Assembly (NCBI GenBank): GCA_021160985.1
Contig: JAGHBN010000040.1
Span: 1-17,465, forward strand
Length of the DNA stretch: 17,465 bases
Source: Thermococcus sp.
GTDB lineage: Archaea; Methanobacteriota_B; Thermococci; Thermococcales; Thermococcaceae
Direction of reading: 5' to 3'
Shown here: positions 12,893 through 17,465 of the stretch, piece after piece
Numbering within the stretch: position 1 is the first letter of the stretch
Layout of the letters: each line of letters begins with the position of its first letter
The notes under the pieces: model-generated
Seen by the model: only the letters and a program-made list of their open reading frames with translations
What the model was told of the DNA's origin: nothing
Databases searched by the model: none
Position numbers and translations under genes: made by a program

Positions 12893-13942
12893 TCACCACC
12901 ACTCAGCACCATATCGCTTTTTGGCATGCTTTCCAGCGATGGGTATCATCTCGCCGCAGTACTTACACCTTCCATCGTCGGTGATGTTGTACTCGGTGAT
13001 TTTGAATCCCCAGCGGACTATTAAAGGTTTGCCACACCTCGGGCAGTAGGTGTTCTCACCGGGATGCCCGGGCACGTTGCCGATGTAGACGAACTTCAGG
13101 CCCTCTTCCCTGGCCACGCGGTAGGCCATCTCAATTGTCTCAAGAGGCGTCGGCGGCAGGTGCGTGAGCTGGTAGTGCGGGAAGAAGCGCGAGAAGTGGA
13201 CGGGCGTGTCGTCTCCGAGCTCCTCCACCACCCATCTTGCAAAGGCCCGGATTTCCTCTTCGCTGTCGTTGAGCGTTGGAATTATTAGGTAGGTAAGCTC
13301 GACGTGGATTCCAAAGTCCTTCTTGGCTATTACCGCTGTCCTCCTGCTCGGCTCGGCGCTCGGGACGCGTGCTATCTTCATGTAGAACTCGTCGCTGAAA
13401 GCCTTGATGTCTATGTTCATTGCGTCTATATATGGCGCGAGCTCCCTGAAGGGCTCCTCGTTGATGTAGCCGTTTGTTATGAGGAGGTTGTAGATGCCCT
13501 CTTTTCGGGCGAGCTTTGCGGTGTCGAGGACGAACTCGTACCAGATTACCGGCTCATTGTATGTGTAGGCTATGCTCTCGCAGCCGTAGCGCTTGGCGAT
13601 GGCCACCACCATCTCCGGCGTCATGTCGTGCAGGTACGGAAAGCTCTCGTCTGCCTGGCTTATCTCCCAGTTCTGGCAGTGCCTGCAGTGCATGTTGCAC
13701 CCGACGGAGCTTATCGAGAGCGCGCAGGAGCCGGGCCAGAAGTGGAAGAGGGGCTTCTTTTCGACCGGGTCAGCACCTATGGCCGAGACCTTCCCGTAGT
13801 TGAGCGTGTAGAGCTTTCCGCCTATGTTCTTCCTCACCCTGCAGGAGCCCCGCTTCCCCTCGCTAATGATGCAGTTGAGCGGGCAGAGCTTGCAGCGGAC
13901 TTTGCCCCCTTCCAGGGGCTCCCAGTAAAGGGCCTCTCTCAT
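12893..13942 (-). CDS. amrS: AmmeMemoRadiSam-system radical SAM enzyme (AmrS-like)
   Basis: A 349-residue protein of the COG1180/AmrS type, often misnamed pyruvate formate-lyase activating enzyme. The N-terminal cysteine set CKLCPLNC...GSC (17, 20, 24, 34) is followed by the radical SAM motif CNMHCRHC (82, 86, 89), which binds the 4Fe-4S cluster that cleaves SAM. SIAYTYNEPVIWYEF and HYQLTHLPPTPLETIEMA are characteristic of the family. A C-terminal zinc-ribbon-like CPRC...CKYC pair ends the protein. Its substrate is not established; family members co-occur with Memo and AMMECR1 proteins, neither of which is in this window. ATG 13942 is chosen because GGGTGAG lies 4-5 nt upstream; a GTG at 13975 would add 11 residues and overlap the deacetylase stop. 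It is 2 nt before the next gene. Confidence 0.88.
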   Translation of the reverse strand: MREALYWEPLEGGKVRCKLCPLNCIISEGKRGSCRVRKNIGGKLYTLNYGKVSAIGADPVEKKPLFHFWPGSCALSISSVGCNMHCRHCQNWEISQADESFPYLHDMTPEMVVAIAKRYGCESIAYTYNEPVIWYEFVLDTAKLARKEGIYNLLITNGYINEEPFRELAPYIDAMNIDIKAFSDEFYMKIARVPSAEPSRRTAVIAKKDFGIHVELTYLIIPTLNDSEEEIRAFARWVVEELGDDTPVHFSRFFPHYQLTHLPPTPLETIEMAYRVAREEGLKFVYIGNVPGHPGENTYCPRCGKPLIVRWGFKITEYNITDDGRCKYCGEMIPIAGKHAKKRYGAEWW

Positions 13943-13967
13943 GCCTCTCACCCAGAGAGAACTCTCC

Positions 13968-14690
13968 CTACTCACGTTTAAGCTTTTGGTATTCTGAATA
14001 AAACTCGCGCATCGTGTAGAACCTCGCCCCCTCGCGCTTGTAGTGGTCTATCAGCCTGCCGAGCAGCTCTACAGCCTTGTCACCCGTGTTGAACTTGCAA
14101 TCAAACCGTATCTTTTCCCTCTGCATCGGCACGAACTCCCAGGGGTGGGCAAAGTAAACCCGGGGCTCCTTAAGGTGGGAGTGGATTAACCCCTGAATCC
14201 TCCAGGGGAGCCTTATGACAGAACTGGTGGTTGAGGCCGGAACCTCAAGGACGTCTCCGAAAAACCTCACGCCCTCCCGGTAACCCTTGTAGGTGGCCTT
14301 GGATGAGTCCACCAGTATGCCGTTTCTTTCCAGTACATCATAATAATAATTCGGAAACTGCAGGTTGGGAGCGCGGAACGACACCACTTCCCCGAACCTG
14401 CGCAGCACCTCAAGGGACTTCACGATGGCCCTCTCGCCCTCCGCCCTGCTGAGCTTGTCAAGCCGTTCGTGGTTGTAGTTGTGACTGCCCAGCTCGTGCC
14501 CTTCATCGATCACCCTCCTGACCAGCTCCGGAAAGCGCTTCGCCATCTCCGCCGTGAAGAAGAAAGTCGCCTTCACCCTTTTCTCAGCCATTAAGTCGAT
14601 GAGCTTCGGAAGTCCTTCCTCCATTCCCCTGGTCGTCGTCAGGTACGGCGGGCAGTCGTGCTCCACATCAAAGGTTATCGAAACTATCAT
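13968..14690 (-). CDS. polysaccharide deacetylase (NodB/CE4 fold)
   Basis: A 240-residue metal-dependent deacetylase. Motif 1 is TFDVEHD, with D8 and D12 as candidate catalytic and metal residues. Motif 2 is GSHNYNH, with the metal histidines H70 and H74. SFRAPNLQFP (104-113) is motif 3, and YFAHPWEF carries the late histidine H182. The TFDVEHD form resembles the deacetylases found with exopolysaccharide systems, not chitin deacetylases. No signal peptide is visible, so it probably acts in the cytoplasm or at the inner membrane face on a lipid-linked or nucleotide sugar, removing N-acetyl groups. Its start overlaps the glycosyltransferase stop by 4 nt, strongly suggesting the same glycan pathway. 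Confidence 0.9.
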   Translation of the reverse strand: MIVSITFDVEHDCPPYLTTTRGMEEGLPKLIDLMAEKRVKATFFFTAEMAKRFPELVRRVIDEGHELGSHNYNHERLDKLSRAEGERAIVKSLEVLRRFGEVVSFRAPNLQFPNYYYDVLERNGILVDSSKATYKGYREGVRFFGDVLEVPASTTSSVIRLPWRIQGLIHSHLKEPRVYFAHPWEFVPMQREKIRFDCKFNTGDKAVELLGRLIDHYKREGARFYTMREFYSEYQKLKRE

Positions 14691-15913
14691 AGGCCTATCC
14701 CCTGAACCAGTTTGTAAAGGACGTATCTCCTGTCAATCTCGTCCCTCATGTCCATTGTGCGTTTGTATATACGCAGGATCTTCCCCAGGACGACATCCCA
14801 CGAAAACTCCTTCTCCACACGTTTCCGGGCTTCCCTGCCCATGGCTATAAGCCTGTCCCTCTCCTGGAGGGCGGTTGCGAGGTTTTCTATCATGCCCTCC
14901 TCGCTGTCTGCCAGAAAACCGGTAACTCCATTTATTATCATGTCCGAGAGGCCGCTTTCGTTTCTCCCGATCACAAGTCTTCCGGTTGATATGGCCTCCA
15001 GACCCACGACGGGAAAAGCCTCGAGTATTCCCGGCATCAGAACGATGTCGGCCGCCCAGTACAGGGGCATCAGCCTTCCCCTCTCCATAAAGTCGTAGAG
15101 CTCTGTTATCTCCCCTATGCCGGTTTCCCGAAGGTTCCTCTCCAGGACCGGGCGCATGGGTCCGTTGCCGACCATTATGAGCTTCACCTTGCGTTTTGGG
15201 ACTCCGCTCCGCTTCAGCGCCCCCCTCACTATTGCCGGTATCCTGTGGGCCTGCTTTCTCTCGGTCATCCTTCCGAGATACAGTACGACGATTTCGTCCC
15301 TGACGCCAAGACTCTTTCTCGCCTCCTCCCTCTCTTCCGGTTCCGGAGGGCGCCATTTCCTTGTGTCTATCCCGTTGGGAACCACGAGTACGGGCCTGCC
15401 GTTTAGAGTGTTGCCCAGCAGAGTTTTTGTGTCTTCGGCAACGGGCCTGCTGACGGCGACGAAGGTGTCTATCCGCTCAAGGTTGTGCCTAACAAACGGG
15501 CCGATCACGGCGTCGAGGGATGGTTTGCCGTAGAATGAGTGGTTGGTGGCGACCACCGGGACGTGCCGGATTCCCCTCGATATCTTCGAGACGGAGATGG
15601 CCAGGGGGGAGTATATGCTGTGGACGTGCGTGATGTCAAAACCCACCTTTTTGTAGAGTTCATTTATCCCCCAGAGCTGTCCGAAGCCAAGGCTGGTATG
15701 GGATTTTCTGAAATAAAACGTGCCCCGAAATCTGGCAACGGGGTAGGGGAAGCTGTCCACGTAGGGTCCCATGTACCTGTAATCGTGGGTGATGACGTAG
15801 GGTTCATGTCCCCGGAGAAGGAGGTTGCGGGCGAGTTCATCTATGTGTGATTCTATCCCCCCTATCTTAGGATAGAACCAGTCACTCGCTATTGCGATTT
15901 TAAGGCTTTCCAT
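14687..15913 (-). CDS. family 4 glycosyltransferase (GT-B, retaining)
   Basis: A 408-residue glycosyltransferase. The N-terminal acceptor domain begins KIAIASDWFYPKIGGIESHI, with the glycine loop of GT4 enzymes. THVHSIYSPLA and ATNHSFYG follow. The C-terminal donor domain contains VVPNGIDTRKW (about 177-187), VVLYLGRMTERK (about 209-220), MVGNGP and the E-x7-E motif EAFPVVGLE (E298, E306), diagnostic of the family. It transfers a sugar from a nucleotide donor, probably to a lipid or glycolipid; the sugars cannot be read from sequence. GGAGGGG lies 7-8 nt before the ATG. The start overlaps the upstream membrane protein gene by 25 nt, and the end overlaps the deacetylase start, so the three are translated as a unit. 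Confidence 0.93.
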   Translation of the reverse strand: MESLKIAIASDWFYPKIGGIESHIDELARNLLLRGHEPYVITHDYRYMGPYVDSFPYPVARFRGTFYFRKSHTSLGFGQLWGINELYKKVGFDITHVHSIYSPLAISVSKISRGIRHVPVVATNHSFYGKPSLDAVIGPFVRHNLERIDTFVAVSRPVAEDTKTLLGNTLNGRPVLVVPNGIDTRKWRPPEPEEREEARKSLGVRDEIVVLYLGRMTERKQAHRIPAIVRGALKRSGVPKRKVKLIMVGNGPMRPVLERNLRETGIGEITELYDFMERGRLMPLYWAADIVLMPGILEAFPVVGLEAISTGRLVIGRNESGLSDMIINGVTGFLADSEEGMIENLATALQERDRLIAMGREARKRVEKEFSWDVVLGKILRIYKRTMDMRDEIDRRYVLYKLVQGIGL

Positions 15914-16770
15914 ATTTCAACCCCTCCGGACATCAGAAGAACCACCAGTCCCACCAGGCTGCTGACGACGTACGAGACAAGTCGTTCCAGCAGGGTTATC
16001 GAAACCGCGAGAGCCGTTGGGATTCCGAAGTAAGTGAGTGTCCCCACCAGTCCACCCTCAATTACGCCCACCCCACCGGGGGTAAAGGCTACCAGCCCCA
16101 GGAGGAGGTTGGCGATTGAAATCACGGCTATAAAGCTCCAGGCCATGTTAAGCCCGAAGGCCATGGTTATAAGCTTCAACCTCACAACGTCGAGCACCCA
16201 CACAGCCGAACTCAGGAGAACCCCCACCAAGTTTAGGCTGTGACAGTTTTTCAGGGATGCTATCCTCTCCATCTCCTCCTCTGCTACGGGGGTTCTGAAA
16301 AACCTGAGAGAGAGCCTTACGAATGAGTCCCACTTTGCCCATATGAGGATGATTCCGGTTATGCCGAGAACCCCGAAAGGAAGGGGCTCTTCCGAAGAAA
16401 AATAGCTCATGCCCATGAGAAAGAGCACAAAAACTGGTATTGTCTCAAGTATGCGCTCGTAAATTATGCTGACTGCGGAGACCCCGGCTGGAATGTTGGC
16501 CCTCCTGGAAACCCACGCCATTCTGAGCAGTTCCCCCCCGCTCCTGCTCATAGGAGTTACGTTGTTCATGAATATCGAGGCCAGGATTGCCTTGACGAGC
16601 TCCGAAAGCGGGGCGTCCCGACCGATTTCCCTCAGAACGAGCTTCCACCTAATCCCGTATATCACGACACTCACGTAATAAGTTAGAAAGGCTAGGGCAA
16701 GGTACCTCAGGGAGGCAGTGCACACAACTGAAAAGTACTGCTGCGCTGACGTGGTAATGCCCTCCAACAT
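15889..16770 (-). CDS. UPF0104 / lysylphosphatidylglycerol synthase-like membrane protein
   Basis: A 293-residue integral membrane protein with about seven hydrophobic segments, approximately at 23-42, 60-75, 99-121, 131-147, 182-202, 212-233 and 244-283. The conserved family pieces are NNVTPMSRSGGELLRMAWV (69-87) and FTPGGVGVIEGGL (229-241), typical of the UPF0104/LPG synthetase transmembrane region. It lacks the soluble aminoacyl-transfer domain of MprF, so lysyl-lipid synthesis is unlikely. In archaea, members sit beside glycosyltransferase genes and are suspected to move or present lipid-linked sugars. ATG 16770 is preferred over GTG 16776 because it leaves room for the short leader. It is the first gene of the five-gene operon. 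Confidence 0.86.
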   Translation of the reverse strand: MLEGITTSAQQYFSVVCTASLRYLALAFLTYYVSVVIYGIRWKLVLREIGRDAPLSELVKAILASIFMNNVTPMSRSGGELLRMAWVSRRANIPAGVSAVSIIYERILETIPVFVLFLMGMSYFSSEEPLPFGVLGITGIILIWAKWDSFVRLSLRFFRTPVAEEEMERIASLKNCHSLNLVGVLLSSAVWVLDVVRLKLITMAFGLNMAWSFIAVISIANLLLGLVAFTPGGVGVIEGGLVGTLTYFGIPTALAVSITLLERLVSYVVSSLVGLVVLLMSGGVEIWKALKSQ

Positions 16771-16799
16771 GGTCACAACCTAAGCCCTACTTTGAGTCA

Positions 16800-16812
16800 G
16801 GGTTTTAAAATG
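16800..16812 (-). promoter_or_regulatory. TATA box of the glycan operon overlapping the thiL stop
   Basis: The palindrome TTTTAAAA (16803-16810) lies about 36 nt before ATG 16770 on the minus strand and predicts a leader of about 10 nt. It includes the TAA stop of thiL. Some operon transcripts could also come from read-through of thiL. Confidence 0.45.
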
Positions 16813-17465
16813 TTATCGGAGGGCCCTTCCGCGGGTTTAAAGAACCCCTGTCGAGGTGCTCCCACCCCATAACTGGCATCTCCAGTCTTTTTTCATCAGT
16901 GGTAATGTATACCCCTGCCCCTTCAGCAACCCTGCCAACGATGGTGCACTGCACGGGACATTCGTCCAGCAGGGACTCAGGGATCGTGAACACCAGCTCA
17001 AACTCCTCCCCGCTCGCGAGGGCAATCCAGACCGGGTCCAGCCCCAGGGCAGCGGCAACCTCCCCTACCTCCTCCCGAATCGGCAGTTTTCGGGCCTCGA
17101 CCTCAATCTTCACCCCGCTTCTCCTTGCCAGTAGGTGGAGTTCCTTGCTCAGGCCGTCGCTTATGTCGATCGCCGCGTTTGCAAGTCCACTCAGTTTGAC
17201 GCCCTCCTCAACCCTCGCCTTAGGCTCCAGGAATTTTTCGTAGAGGGCATCCCTTACCTTTTCGGGAACTTCAAGGCCGTGCTTCCACACAAGCAGCCCG
17301 GCCAGCGCCCTCCCCAAATCCCCAGTAACGCATACCAGATCACCCGGCCTCGCCCCCGACCGGGTGAGAAGGCGCTCCGTAAAGCCAAGCGCCACACCGT
17401 CTATTATAGGTCGTCAGCCTCGTTCGTGTCAGCGCTGAGGACAGGGAGGCCGTAGAAGTCGAGGG
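16805..17465 (-). pseudogene. thiL: thiamine-monophosphate kinase, 5'-truncated by the window and frameshifted
   Basis: This is the C-terminal two thirds of ThiL, which makes thiamine diphosphate from thiamine monophosphate and ATP. The main frame gives 196 residues with RPGDLVCVTGDLGRALAGLL, AAIDISDGLSKELHLLARRS and ALASGEEFELVFTI, the C-terminal domain of the AIR-synthase/ThiL fold. The bases upstream, 17407-17465, encode FYGLPVLSADTNEADDL in another frame, and TAA follows at once. DTNEADDL should be joined to IIDGVALGF, and one base is missing between 17408 and 17407. Either the gene carries a real -1 frameshift or the base is a sequencing error. No start signal supports a separate gene beginning at GTG 17395. 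Its stop codon lies inside the promoter of the glycan operon. Confidence 0.75.

Noticed and set aside
13304..13981. 225-residue plus-strand frame opposite amrS
   Set aside because: The amrS frame carries all cluster cysteines and family motifs. The antisense frame is a by-product of GC-rich codon use.
17135..17455. 106-residue plus-strand frame across the thiL frameshift
   Set aside because: It has no known motif and mirrors thiL codons. The ThiL sequence on both sides of the shift is unmistakable.

Overview
The window looks like a piece of a Thermococcus-type genome (Thermococcales, Euryarchaeota). Evidence: archaeal information genes (GatD, Pus10, ribosomal protein L21e, RNA polymerase subunit F, KsgA/Dim1), a secreted protein with a CGP-CTERM-like tail, an S-layer protein, TATA boxes 25-30 nt before inferred transcription starts, GGTGA/GGAGG ribosome binding sites, oligo-T tracts after genes, and tightly packed genes. 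No stretch of more than 300 bases lacks a gene. I see no tRNA, rRNA, CRISPR array, insertion sequence or phage gene.

Layout. (1) 1-750, minus strand: start of gatD (C-terminus off the window) and a small HTH/zinc-ribbon regulator read from an apparently leaderless mRNA. It diverges from pus10 (795-1955, plus), which is followed by a secreted beta-propeller-like protein (2013-3509). (2) 3543-5862, plus: an information-processing cluster, L21e - RpoF - DUF655 RNA-binding protein - KsgA, with two ATGA/near-ATGA junctions. L21e has a roughly 125-nt structured leader. (3) 5852-7127, minus: two tandem paralogous ferritin-like proteins. (4) 7220-8965, plus: a radical SAM enzyme of the COG1031 type with a C-terminal helix-hairpin-helix. 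(5) 8955-11870, minus: the S-layer protein gene with a strong promoter, and behind it a membrane-anchored protein of unknown function. (6) 12069-16770, minus: a five-gene, tightly overlapping operon encoding a UPF0104-type membrane protein, GT4 glycosyltransferase, polysaccharide deacetylase, an AmrS-type radical SAM enzyme and an internally duplicated protein of unknown function. (7) 16805-17465, minus: the C-terminal part of thiL with an apparent one-base deletion.

How the parts may work together. Regions 5 and 6 suggest a cell-surface district: the S-layer itself next to genes for making and modifying a surface or lipid-linked glycan. Regions 1 and 2 serve tRNA charging and modification, ribosome assembly and transcription. 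The observations most worth a second look are the L21e leader with 23S-like sequence features, the internally duplicated unknown protein coupled to AmrS, the thiL frameshift, the two ferritin-like paralogs with an unusual second helix, and the cysteine-rich, calcium-loop-bearing S-layer protein with its possible two-state leader.
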